Below are positions 33,701-46,700 of a stretch of 64,000 nucleotides of DNA, piece after piece. The DNA comes from Telopea speciosissima. Taxonomy: Eukaryota; Streptophyta; Magnoliopsida; Proteales; Proteaceae. Below the pieces are notes generated by a model. The model did no database searches. It saw only the letters and a program-made list of their open reading frames with translations, and was not told the DNA's origin. The position numbers and the translations under genes are program-made. Within the stretch, counting starts at the first letter, position 1, and every line of letters starts with the position of its first letter. The stretch lies in the NCBI RefSeq assembly GCF_018873765.1, contig NC_057918.1:7820862-7884861 (forward strand), given 5' to 3'.

Positions 33701-36700
33701 TCTAATTGAAATGTCCACAAAAGCAATATCTTTAGCATTTCTCTATCGAGATATTGCACTTTATCTCTCTAAAGCCAGCAGAATCAAATACCAGGAAATT
33801 GGAACTAAACACCCACTCCACCACCTTGTACTACTACCTGAATTAAAAGTGCCTCAAAGAGCATGAAACAACAAAGACCGACACTGCCCACATCCAGGCT
33901 TTGAAGGGGAAAGAACTTGGGACGGAACCAAAGAAGGAGAGAAACTAGGAGTTCACTGAACATTCCTGACCTATCAAGTGTCCAAATACTTGTGTCTCCG
34001 TCCGGGTTATCAGGCTTTCCTCCATCTATTTATTTATTTAGTCATATTGGGCAAACCAAGGCTTTCCTCCAAACTAGCTAGAAATCATGCATTTATGCCC
34101 AAATCATTTAAAGCTTTCCGAAGAATATGATTGCCATAAAACTAAGGTTCCTTCATTCCAACAAGTTGATACAAGAGTTCTTTTGTTGTTGGCCAGCCTC
34201 ATTATGTTCATTAAACAGATCTGCGAGGCTGATTGTTGTATAGAAGAGCATAAAGACCCTTTTCCCCCCTCCCCTCTCACTATTCCTTGTTTCCAGGTTT
34301 TTAGAAAAGGTCAACAGAAGAAAAATAAGACTATCAGATATGGCAGCATCTCTTTCACTTGGGGAACCATTCAAACCAGCAAGCACTTGGGCCCCAATTG
34401 GGTCAAAACTTAGTTCATCAGTTATTTTGGACATTCGATCATGTCTAAAAAATGCATTGTTTCGGCGAAAATTTCTGTCATTCCAGCTGTTTGCCCCTCA
34501 AAATGGCCATCCAAAACTCATAGCAAAAAAAATGCACTGTTTCGACCATTTCAGTAAGGCCAAAACAAGATCGAAACCTGAGTTTTTGAATTATGCACCT
34601 GACTCCTATTCTAGGTGGGTCAACACAAGAACCCAGCTTTGATCTTTCACAACAGAAAGATTCTATGGACATGTTTGGGATGGACAGAAACCACTTGATC
34701 TGTGACCCAACCTTATTGGGTCAGTGAATGGACTGTTTTTAGAAACATTTGCTATTTTTCTTCAACAGATGGTAACGCAATCGGCCCAAGAAAGAAGGAT
34801 ACAAGCAACAAACATCAAATGCTTTATATAAGCAAGTAGAGCAGAAAACATACAGGATTTCCAATAGCATAAACTTTCTGGCCAACAAGCAAGTCTGCGG
34901 AGACACCAACAGGTATGGGCCTTAGTTTATCTTTTGGTGCATCAACACGCAAGACAGCGACGTCCTTGTCTTGGTCAAACCCAATAACTTTTGCCTCATA
35001 AGTTGTTTGGTCAGCAAGAGTAACCCTGTACCATTTTGGTTGTAACCAGTTCAGCCATAAATATATAAAACAGGAGTGAAGATTTCTAGGAACTCTCAAA
35101 TATAAAGATGCATAGTTAAAAGATTAAGTTGGTCAAAATCTGTGAGAACAGAACAGCCGTTGAATCGACATATAGAAACAGATCATAAAACAAGTTAAAA
35201 GTTTAAATTTGACCACTAATTCTCAAATAAAAAAGTAAAATGCAAGTACATAAAAAAAATACAAGATGAATAAGCGAAGAAAAAAAATTTGAAGATGAAA
35301 ACCAAGGTCCTCATAATATATCTGTATTGTATACACTATGAACAGCAAACATTAAAAGAGAAAACTGATATCCAAGTCTCTCATTCTCACAAAAGAGAAT
35401 AAATATATGGAAGGGTTTTAACTATTCAAATCTCTCCAAATCCTAATCAAGATACAATTAGGCATAACTTTTTCCCTGACATGTAACCCAAGCTATTTGT
35501 CTTCAAATACAGTTCAATGGCTAAACAGGATCCATGTAGCTGACCCTATTTACTTGGGATAAGGCTTAGTTGAGTTGTAAGTAGCCTAGCTATTAATGAA
35601 ATGATTGATACTCATCACTTCCCATCAGATCCAATAAAACCTAGTAAATACAGAAAGGTTTATTCTTGACATCCTCAATAAATTGTGCTTAATGTGATGT
35701 CAATCATTCTTTCTAAATGAGGTGATGTGAGATTGTTGACTGCTGGTGCAGGTCTCTCATACCCAAATTGAGGCCATTGAAAGGCCATGATACTTCTTTT
35801 GCATTCATGGACCTCATCACATGGAATTCTATGGAATTAAAAACAGTGAGCTACCAAAATAATGGCACAAGATTCTGTTCAAATGCAATTCAAAATGTGA
35901 ATGCGTAGAGCTTCCAATTTGAAATTTAGATTTAAATTTACATAGCTCAAAGAAGACAAAATCACCTACATGCATGCATACAAAAGCCAATTCTGTAATC
36001 TCCCCCCCTCCCTCTTCTGATAGGCAAGGGAAAATATATTTTTTTTTTTAAATAGAGGGAAGAATGTAAAGATATGTAGAGATACACAGAGAATAGCCAA
36101 AGTTAAAGTTGCTCCATTGTGACTTGGCGGTCGCGAGTTCGAGTTGGGAAACAGCCTCTCCGCAAAGTGGGGGTAAGTCCACGTACATTTTACCCTCCCC
36201 AGACCCCTCAGTGGCATGAGCCTTGTGCACTGGGTACGCCCTATACAAAGAACAGCCAAAGTTTACATAACATGTACTTATAAAGTTTGGGGAAAACAGG
36301 GAAAAAAGGTGGGGAAAACTCTCTCCCTGATGACATAGCCAAATTTGTAATCTAAGACCTAACATCAGCATCAGCCTAGCCAATTTCTTGATTTATCAAC
36401 AATTCTGTTTTTCTGTCCTTTCCAAATCCCCACCAATTTCTTGATTTATCAACAATTCAGTTGTTCTGTCCCTTCCAAATCCACAAGAAACACCTCTATA
36501 GAATAAATCTTTAGGTTCACCACTGGCCAGGATGTATAAATCACCTTCAAACAAGGGGAACCCATTCAACACCAAGATAGGATCAGAAAGTAGAAACATA
36601 CCAATGCAGCAAATTGCAATGCAGAAATACATGCTCTGTCATCTCCATACAGCAGCAAAAAAAAAGTAACATTTCCTATCTAACTTAAAATGTCTGTTCA

Positions 36701-38972
36701 GCAAAAAATCCAGACAAAGGAGTTTTATCAAAGAAACATCCCAATCACCCATCTGAACTTATAAAATGTCAAAATCTCTCTCTGTCTCTCTCTCTCTCTC
36801 TCCAGACCCAGCAACAGATAAGGATTCATAATCTTCTTTAACAAAGAAATGACCTTTAGCACAATTCTTCCTTACTCTGCAATCAGGTGAAGAACATACA
36901 AAGAAACTCCTTGAATAGTCTGCAATGAGTTTGAAAATTCTCCAGGGCCTAGTCCATTAAATTCCTTCGAAAGATCAGGTTCCAGAAGATCTTCCCATTA
37001 CAATTATCCAAATACTTCTGTAACACATCAATTTTATCCAAACCCAGATTGTAGAGGCCAGGAAAAACTGGAGCCAGAGGCCTTTCACCAACCCAAGTAT
37101 CACTCGAAAACCTCACCAAAGAAGAATCCCCCACCTTATAAGGCCTTTCACCAACCCATGCTTGGACATGGTAGGTATTGTTCATTTTATTCTTCAAAAC
37201 CCCCAAGCCATGAGGAGCAGAAATTCTTCTGGAACCCATCCTCCTCCTACATGCATATGTAACCCAATAATTGAACATAGAAGGCTGTCGTGATTGCAAT
37301 CTGTTGTTTGCGGGTTCGAAACTCGGAAACAGCCTCTCCTGCGAGGCAGGGGGTAAGGCTGCATACATTTGCTCCTCCCAAACCCTGCAGTAGCGGGAGC
37401 CTCATGCACTGAGATGCTCTTTTTTTATTTTATTTTATTTGAACATAGAACCACTTCTACACTGATTTCCAAATACACACAGCCAAGGGGATTTTTTTGT
37501 CAATTTAACGTGTTTTAAACCCAATCCACCAAATTTCTTCAGGCTCAACTACAACATTTCACTAGGGGCACCTTCCTCTTCCTCTTCCTCTCAAAGACTT
37601 GTCAATACGAATGTTTCTCAACGTGCTTTGAATAAGGGATAACCTGCCACCAATAGATAAGTATCTTTTTTTCTACCCACCTAATCTTCTTTTCATCCCT
37701 CAATAGTAGGATTCTAAATGCTTGATGCTTTCATCCTTGCACCAATGGGAAACCCAAGTTCATAAAAGGGGGTTTCCATCATATTTAAATGATTCTTTAC
37801 GTACTACCAACTCTTCAAGATATCCTAATTAAACTCTTCTTTGCAGTGTATTTTTTTAGTCCAAATAAGTGAGAACTGATCTAACAATCACTACAGGTTT
37901 GCAACCCCTTCAAGATAAACTCAAAAAAAAAAAAGATCTAACACACTCGATTGGGATGGGTAATCACTTTGCACAGTCAAATAACTGTAAGAAGCCCTAC
38001 CATACTAATACCATATCCTGCATAGATCAATTCGTCAACCCGGATTTCATTGGAGGGCCTACATCCCCAAGCCTGGCCATCTGAAGAAAATGGCTTGATG
38101 TCCTCCAAGGAGGTTGATTGCCCAGCTTATAATTGCACGGTATTAGATAAGAAATATCGATTAAAATGATTGAGGATATGCAACGTACTCAGGAGTGTCA
38201 TATTGATGCACCATCACGCAAAAGAACAAACTCACAAAACAAACTTCCACAATTGGAATCTCAAACAAAACTGACTAAAGCAGATAAAACGAACCTGAGA
38301 TCAGACGCACCACGAATCACATGATAGTTAGTAACAATATGGCCGTTTTTATCCCAGACAAAGCCAGAACCAGAGCCTTGTGGCACCTCCAATACATCCA
38401 AAGTAAAGACATCCTGCCTAAAGAACAATAATATCAAACCCATGAGACTCAATGTCAATATCAGAAGCCAATAATAGTAACTGGAATAATCTTCTGAAAT
38501 GCAGCGATGGAAAGTGGAAAGGTAGATACCTGACAGCGAGGTTAGTGATGTATACAACGGAGGGAGTGTTCTCCTGGAAGAGCTTAACAGTGGTAAGTTC
38601 ATCGGTCTGCAACTTCCGAGGAGTGGTGATGACAAAGGCAGATGCCGCATCAACATCGGCAATAAAGAGAGCGGAGGAGAGAGCAAGAGAGGTGCAGAGG
38701 ACAAGGAAAGAATCTAGGGCAAACGAGAAAGGAAAAAGATTACTTCTGGTAATCGATAGTTTGTGGAAGGAGGAGGGCTTGGAGTTGCTGCTCCTACGAC
38801 TGTGGTTGAGGAATATAGAGACAACAGGTGAGACCAAACGGTGATTATGAAGGATGAAGATCTTAGTGGGTCTGGGGACGGTGAGATCAGTTTTTTTAGT
38901 TGGAGAATTGAAGGTAATAGTTGCAGGAGAAGAAGCGTGGAAGAGAGAGGAGATTAATGAAAAAGCAGCCAT
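30775..38972 (-). CDS. DEG1: Chloroplast DEG1 serine protease (446 aa)
   Basis: ATP-independent HtrA-family protease of the thylakoid lumen; in Arabidopsis it is known to act in photosystem II quality control. Exons: 38972-38530, 38417-38295, 35025-34854, 32693-32656, 32444-32246, 32041-31889, 31722-31588, 30852-30775; all introns GT-AG, total 1341 nt. Residues 1 to about 112 are a two-part targeting region: Ser-rich stroma-type transit sequence, then a hydrophobic segment (about 83-105) ending DVDAASA, a lumen-type cleavage site. The triad is complete: His180 in VTNYHVIRG, Asp210 in KDVAVLRV, Ser289 in [10 protein letters not shown]. One PDZ domain follows from about 330 ([23 protein letters not shown]). 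The end EPKPDLS fits the family; length is close to the 439 aa of the Arabidopsis protein. Intron 2 (3.27 kb) contains two SINEs; intron 3 is 2.16 kb. Confidence 0.96.
36105..36250 (+). mobile_element. Au-type SINE in DEG1 intron 2
   Basis: Contains the tRNA-like B box (GAGTTCGAGTT), GGAAACAGCCTCTCCGC, CCCTCCCCAGACCCCTCAGTGG and GGGTACGCCC. It is flanked by AATAGCCAAAGTT (36092-36104) and AACAGCCAAAGTT (36251-36263), a 13-bp target duplication with one mismatch. It is 5'-truncated and antisense to the gene. Confidence 0.85.
36776..36803. repeat. (CT)n microsatellite
   Basis: CT run with one interruption, in DEG1 intron 2. Confidence 0.8.
37283..37438 (+). mobile_element. Au-type SINE in DEG1 intron 2, second copy
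   Basis: Shows GGGTTCGAAACTCGGAAACA, CTCCCAAACCCTGCAG, GGGAGCCTCATGCACT and a T-rich tail. It is flanked by perfect 12-bp duplications TTGAACATAGAA at 37271-37282 and 37439-37450. Confidence 0.88.
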
Positions 38973-39120
38973 TCCTGCAGCGACAGCTGCTCACCACTCT
39001 GCCCTTTTAAGTCGCGAGGAGATTATATTACTATTTCATGGATTTCCACAATGCGTAACTGGAGCGTTCCATCCTTCCATTGAAGAGAGTAGAGAGAGAA
39101 ACAGAGCCGCCAGAGGGAAA

Positions 39121-39242
39121 ATTATCACGTCAAGTGCGCATCGTGCGGTTGGGCACCGCCCATGTGCGCACAGTGGGCCCCACAGTGCACACTTGGACGG
39201 TGCCCAGCCGCACGATACATACTGTACTTGACGCGATAACGA
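39121..39242. mobile_element. Foldback MITE-like element in the DEG1 upstream region
   Basis: The left arm ATTATCACGTCAAGTGCGCA and the following TCGTGCGGTTGGGCACCG pair with the right arm, which contains CGGTGCCCAGCCGCACGATA and ends TACTTGACGCGATAACGAT. Arms are about 55 bp, with a CAGTGGGCCCCACAGTG centre. It lies 149-270 bp before the DEG1 start codon, so inside or next to the promoter. No TATA box could be assigned with confidence. Confidence 0.75.
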
Positions 39243-39437
39243 TCTGTCGCCAGAGTCCTCCAGTGGGCCCCTTTCTTTCACACGTCATATGATTTGCCCC
39301 TCCAATCCCAACCGTTGGATGATCATCTATCAGAACCAATTTTCCTGTTGGAAATGTAATTGGGATTCGGACCCAATTCCAATTCCAACGTAGGCGAAAT
39401 CAGCCAGAATCGACATCTCCACCTAGCACCGCCGCAC

Positions 39438-39507
39438 TGCCACACTTTACAGGATTGGAGAGGATAAGGAAATGCCACACTTTACAGGATTGGAGAGGAT
39501 AATTTTC
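39438..39507. repeat. 35-bp direct repeat, two copies
   Basis: TGCCACACTTTACAGGATTG begins at 39438 and 39473. Confidence 0.85.
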
Positions 39508-40729
39508 CTGTTGAAAATGGAATCGGGATTCGGCCTGCATGGATTGGCCGCTTCAGATCGGCTAGAATCAGGATCAGGCTCTGCTGATTCTGATCCGAAT
39601 CGGATTCCTGAAATCCTGAACAGAACAGTCCATTGTCCACTATAGAATGCTCTATTACTTTACTTCCAATGGTCCAAAGTTTGATCTATATACTCCAGAA
39701 GTGGCTCATTGATTCAAGCAAGTCCAGACTTTCAGTGAATGGGAGTTTTATGGTGCAGGGCATGAATTCATTAGTCTAATCATGTTGGATTGAGTTTCAA
39801 CTTAGTCTGATTTATCTTAGAAACTAGAAAAGGGGGAACCCAGTTTTTAGAACCCAGTGTATGTGGAACATGTGCTGCTTCTTGTATGTCTGCAAAAATT
39901 TGTGTAGTCATAACACCTTGAGCTGATGATCTGAATGGGTAGTTGAATATCTTGGGGCCGAATTGTCCATTATAATCTCCAAGTCTGCTTAAATCAAGGA
40001 ATTCGAGGGCTATTCATTCCCAGATTTAATGAATCTGAATCCTATCTGTAGAGTCTCATGAGACCACAGTTATGGCCTTGAAGAGACTGTGTCTGAGAAA
40101 AGACAGACAAATGTCACACTTTATCAATCCATCCCACCCATCGGATCGGAGACTTCCCCTGGAAACCAATCACATAACATTGACTCATCCCGCAAAAGGA
40201 AGATTGCATCCATCAGGTGGTTGGAATTACTGATCTGATTGGTATTGTCTCTGGTAATGTCCATCAGAACTCAGAAGGTAGCTCAGTAGTCAGTACTCAA
40301 ATGGACAGTCTGAACTCAAAGAATAATGAGATTCGATCTCTTAGCATGAAACCCTGTTATTCAACCATATAAGTGAAAAATAAATAATGGATACAATACA
40401 TGAAGTGCATATTGGGGACGGCGTCCTACTCTTTATCCCCAACTGCTTGTGGCTGCGTTATGCTTACATTTGACAACTCCATAATCCAAAATTAGCAGAG
40501 CATCCGGTCCTTACAAGATTAAGAGGACAACAAATACCACCTAAACCTACTGACTGTTAAAAAAAGTTGCGCTATTTATCATGTCCAGAGACAAAATGAA
40601 CACTTCTAAGCCAGTGTTTTAGTTTTGACCTGAATTCATCCTCAGACAGCTCTGACCAGCAAGTTAGAAAAGGTGCCAATGCCGTGGACTCAGAATGCCA
40701 GCTTGGACAATATGAAAGAACACAAAAAA
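39508..40729. other. Intergenic between DEG1 and the beta-barrel-like gene
   Basis: A GATC/GAATCGGATTC-rich stretch at about 39330-39610 looks like another worn repeat. The right part is presumably 3' UTR of the gene ending at 40730. No gene seen. Confidence 0.4.
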
Positions 40730-43700
40730 TTACAAAATTCTTCCGATGGGTCTCAGTTCCCTTGGCAAATTGTCAAAATTCCCTGAGTCTACATCTGATT
40801 GTAGCATTGGCCTCTTCCCCGTTTTCCAAACAACACCTTGTGCCAAGTGCTCCTTGTTTGGCGTCAACATTACATAATTTGGATCAGCTCTTTGATAGCT
40901 ACATTAAAATAAAGAAATTATTTGTTAGTAGTAGAGACTCCGTAACTGAAGTAAAAAAGATTGAAGAGATCTTTAGTAGCCTGCATACCACCTTTGTGTT
41001 CAACAAAAATCTCAAATTCCATCTTCTACTAAGCAAACAGATAATAATGTTTAAAGGTAACCTTTGGAAAGGATGGATGGAAATGAATAAGAAGAACCAT
41101 ATTAACGAGTCACAAGAAGTCATAAAACAAGACAAAAGGCAAAAAGTTATTTGTGTGAACTGTGAAGGAGGGTTGAATGGAACCTGGCTTCCCGAAGATC
41201 CTCAATATGGATTCCAAATCCAACGGCAGTTTTCCCCAGCCTACGATCCCTTACAACTGCATAAAAATGCAGTGTGATAGTTAGTACTTTTTTTTTTCTT
41301 TTTTTTTTTGAGAAGGGGGCGGTTTAAAGTGCTTCAAATCTTTAGAGTGAGCTACAGTTTAAGTTGCATGTGTCCACTGCAAGCTATGCTCTTCCATTAA
41401 AAGTCAACCCACCTGTGACAATACTCTGGAGAGCAAAGGGTATGTCTAAATCATACATCAAAATATGGGACTGATAAATCAAAAAGAGTCAATCTGGTAT
41501 GTTGCTTGCAATTCCATTAGTTCTGAACCTCCACATAGAAATAGGTCCACCACACAGATTTTCTGGAACGATCTGTTTTGACCTAGGTATATATAATCTT
41601 ACTCGATTTTATGCTCTGAACTCACATGATAGAAAGAAGGAATTAAGAAACTGCCGAACATTCAGCAAAGGTTTATAAAGAAAAAAGAACCATCTTAAGC
41701 TTAGTAAGTGAAAACAACAAGACAATGCCAGCCCTTTCTCATTATCCAAGAACGAGGAGGTAACATATCAAATCTTCTATGTCTAAACACTGAAGAGTAC
41801 TTTTCATCGTTTGCATGGAAAAAAATCTACCAATTAAATGTACCTGAAATGTTGTACGTGAAGGAAGGTTTCCACCATGACTTGAATGCTAAAGCTATTG
41901 AGGATCTAATAGGACCCAACTTTCCCTGCAAATAACAAATTATATTGGTGGTATTTAATCCACAGAAAGCTCAAGATGCCCAGGCATTCTGGCCTGCTAA
42001 AGTGGGTTGTAAAAGAATAAAACAAGTCAGGTGATCAACTTATGAATTCACAGATATCATATCACAAGGCAAATACATCAACTGACTGCATCCAGTTGAC
42101 AGGTCTTCACCGGACAAGTTGATAAACTAATTAAAATCTAACTAATGTTTTAACTACAACAATGATCAATCATTCAGAGTCAGAAGAATCTGTCAAAAAT
42201 GTTACCTTAACCAAAAAGTTTTTATTCGCTTGCCAAGACGCAGCCATTTGAAAGGTTGCGTCTTGGGCACTACTTGATGATTCAGCTCCATCAATCCTTC
42301 AGAACAATATCAAACTGGACTCAGGAACCATACTTAAATACTATGATTTTCAATTAGGTACTTCACCACACAGTGAGTCAATGTACCTCGTCTCTAACTC
42401 GAAGCCAAAGTCGATATAGTTTGTAATTCCAACGACTAGATCTTCTTCAAATGGATTCTTTACCTGTTTGGTTGGATCAATAAACTGGATCTGTCAGGTC
42501 TGTTCACTTCAAATTACAAGATGGTGTAAAAGAACAATGGCAAAAATAAGCTGCATTCAATACAGGCCTGAAGTTCAATTCAACCTTATGGTAAAAACAA
42601 AAATATGTAATGGTTCCATTCAAAAAATATATAAATGTAATGCAGAAAAGTAACTTAATTTGAGGTTAAAAAAGGGCACAATAAGCTAGAATCTTTGAAG
42701 CTTAGCCGTATGAACCCATAAAAAGGTTATTCAAAACAGGAAAGTGACACAAACCTACCATCAGAGACCAAAAGCAAACATCAAAGATACTGTCCAAAAA
42801 TCATAAACAAGTCTCCTTTATCAGCATCATTTCATCAAAACCCTCTTCTGAAAACAATAAGTCTAGTTTAGGAGCTGCTACACTCTATGCACATACTCAC
42901 ATGGAATGGGTGCCGGTATCAGAATCCAATACAGACACGATGTCTATAGGATTCAGGAATTCAGGAGTATATAAAATTTTAATTTTAGGGAACGGGTTTG
43001 CTGCCAGGCTGTGTGGCCCCAGCACCAGTGTGGGGGCAATGGGAGCATGCCAACGGACATCCAAGGGGAGGGGCGAGGTGGTCATTTCACTGCCCCATGG
43101 AGGGCATAGGGGGTGCTGCCGAGCAGCAATCTTTTTCCCAAAATTTTATTTTTAGATATATTTAATATAAATTAATATAAATAGTTCTATTAGCTTATTT
43201 GATTCTTTCTTTTTATTTTTATTGACGTACTTTGTCTAGCTTAGCATAGTCTAAAATTATGTACAAGTACTATAAAAAGGGATCAGATTACTAACATCCA
43301 TATAGGTAGGTAGAAGTCATTTTATTTACATTTGTTTGTGTTGCAGCAGTACACTAGTGGTCCTAGGGTAGTGGAGTTGGTACTTGGCATGTCCAAGCAG
43401 TGTCAGTGCAAGAATCTTCACCCAAATGTACCAGACATGGAGGCAACTCCTAGTTTGAAGTGTCCATATAACATAGCCTAAAATACTTCACCAGTCTCTA
43501 CAAGGCCAGAGACGATTCTGATCGTGTCAAATAATTATGTGGAATGTATTTGAAATGCGTTGTGAAAAGGCTGCGTACATTATGACCCTCCCCAAACCCC
43601 GCAGTGGAGGGAGCCTCGTGCACTGGTTATGCCCTTTTTTGTATTTGAAATGCGTCAGAAGAACACTTGAAAAGACAAGTACTCTATGAAGTAAAATCCA

Positions 43701-46700
43701 GTTCTTATTGTTAGTATTTTTATGTAGTTGCCTATAATTGATTATTTTATTTTCTAATTTTTTCTATTTTCTGAGAGAGAAGGGGAGAATAAGGACTACA
43801 TGAACTCCAGAAGTGTGGGGGCGGGGGGGGGGGGGGGAATCGTTAACCCCAACAAATTCTAGAACTTGTCTGGATCATTACTTTTGAGATGCTTTTGAAA
43901 TTTTTTTTTTTAATCTCTTTCCTGACAAAGAGGGGAAAAAAATAAGGACTACACAGACCCTGCAAAGTGTTTGAAAAGACAAAAATGATTAACCCTAACA
44001 AAGTTGCAGATACAAATATACACAATAGGGATGGGATGAATTGGAGGAATCAACTTGATAGAAGAATTAAAGAGAAGGCTGAGAAGCGTACCCGTCTCTG
44101 GACCACAACGTGCTGATAGAACGAAGCAATCACCTGCAGTTCAAAAGTTGTATAAGAAAAAAAGTCGTTAATTAGTGCTTAAAGAAATCATGAATCACCA
44201 ACATCTTGTGTGAGGTGCTAATTGTTCAATAGTCATGAACATAACCAGTTTTACATTGGTAACACTACAAGGACTGATAAATGCACGTGAAGGAAAAATA
44301 GTACAGCACAAACCTGGGAATTTCTAGCATATTCAAAACCAAAATTGAATGATGGGCTCAAAGGACTAGTTGACCCTAATCCATAGCCAATTGCACAGCT
44401 CCAATTCTTCAAGTTGTTAAAGCTTGCCCCATCTTTGTTTCCCACTAACAGGAAGAAAAAAAAAAATCATCACAAAGGACAGAAGCATGGTAATCTTCCA
44501 GAGAGTTTCAACACTAACAACACCATACAGAATTAAAAAAAGCTATTAGAGCTCAATGGAAGGACAAAAAACTGAAATCAAATGCCATTTGTCTCTGGAA
44601 AAGTTGGACTGCATCACTGTGCTCAAACTGTGTTACCTAGATATGCTTATAAAAAAATATGGTACTTGAGTGTCACAAATCAAAAATATAATGCTCAATG
44701 CATGCAACTTTTCATATTATATTTCACATGCTTTACCACGAACATTTTATGCACAGAATCTTTAGTTTTGACTTTTGATACATGTGCTTATGAACATGCA
44801 CAGAGATGCACTTAAGACCAACGTACTGATTTTCATGACTCCGAACAAGTGGAAATTAAGTTAAAGTCATATGGTACTAGCAGGATTTGGAGTTCCATCT
44901 TTCTCTTTGATTTGGAATCCCCCACCAAACATTTTTGCTATCCAATAAGGGTTGGAACTTAAAAGCACATAACGAAAAGACAATTAAGGGTATTTGTCAA
45001 GGTATTCAAGAAAATTCAGGCAGTCTTAAGAATGATGATAGCTAACTGTTCCAGGCAAACAGCAAAGATATGCAAAATCTTTACTCAGAAGCTCGATATA
45101 TGGTGATCAAATCAAGTCCGTTCGTGCTGGTCCGGATACAGCAGGAAGGATAAAGTTCATCATTTTGATGTGAAGGTAATATTATATTGTTCTGGACAGA
45201 TCAATCATAAAGATTGCATGTATTAACTGTTCGGAAGTGTACTACAGCTTTCCTTGATAAATAGATTGCTTAAACAGATAAAATCCCATAAAATAGTAAT
45301 AACAATTAACAACAACAAAAATTGTGAAAATAAGGGTAAACCAAAATAATGTAGTAAGAGAATAGTCCCAATGCCATTCATCTGAACGGAAATTTCTCAA
45401 GAGCAGCATTCCTAGTCTTGCAATTAATGTAGTAAGAGAATATTCCCAATATGATAATGTATGAATGAAACTCACACTGCGGCTTGTATTGAACCCCAGC
45501 AGTTAACCTTCCCATTCGGCTTACCAACCAAGCACTTCTCGGAAACTCATCTCCCACTACATACAGAGCAGAATCCCCAAGTCATGCAATTAATCATGAA
45601 AATGTATTCTAGAACTTATATATTTAACATCAATTGAATCCAAGAACCAATTCCAGATTGCAGTTTTCCAAAACCTAAATGAAGTCTATTGTAATAAAAT
45701 TGGAGTATTAAATCTAAACTGCATTTTTTTCATAAGCCAAATAAAGGCAACTGGGCAAAAAAAACCAATGCATGAAAACCCATACCTTATGAAGGGCAAA
45801 CCTGAAATAAATTTTTAGCTAGATCATAAATACTGAATAGTAGTGGTTCATTCATAGTGTCTGGTCTTTTTCTAGTGTTGTTTGGGTTGTCAGTTCATGT
45901 TGGTTTGCTTCAGGAATGGGCTTGATGAGGTGGTATGGGTCCAATGGCCCAAGAGAGCGTAGTTGTTCTTTTTTTTTTATAACCCTTTTGCTTTTCTCAA
46001 ACCTAATTTTTTAGGTTGGTTTCTCAGTCCAACAACCATAGACCTATCTTCAATCCATTGACTATCATTAAAGTTTATTCACTCTCTCAATCCTATTGAG
46101 ACTTCTTACTTTCCCCCAATGGTTTTTACAGAAACATCTAGAAATGATTCCTTATAAACTATCTTCTTCAAGATCCTGCCTCAGTTCAATATATTTTCAC
46201 TTAGAGCTACCATTGTAACCTTAGTTATCCACAATCAACATCAAGTAGTAACAATTTTTAACATAGATATAATCAAGTACCAGCAGCTGTTATTGTAATG
46301 TAGACAAATCACCATTGATGCAATTCTAAATCACTAAATTAGTAACTTATAATATGCTAAAGAAAGCCGCAGGCCAGATAGAAAAGAATTTTGAATAAAT
46401 GAAGATAAAGGAAAAGTGGCAAATCATGCAAGAAACCCAATCTTCTATGACCAACAGAACCTTGGTATACAGCAGACACCAATTTCTTTTGTCAGCCAGT
46501 GCTCCCAAAATATGAAACGGATATGCATTGGCTCCTTGGAGAATTGTATAATATGTTGGAACATTGACCCCCCCCCCCTTTCTTTTTCTTCTGGTGATAA
46601 TTATAAGAGGGCGGGCCTTGGCACAACAGTAAGGTTGCTCCATTGTGACCAAATGGTTGCAGGTTCGAGTCAGGAAACAGCCTTTCTGCGAAGCGGGGTT

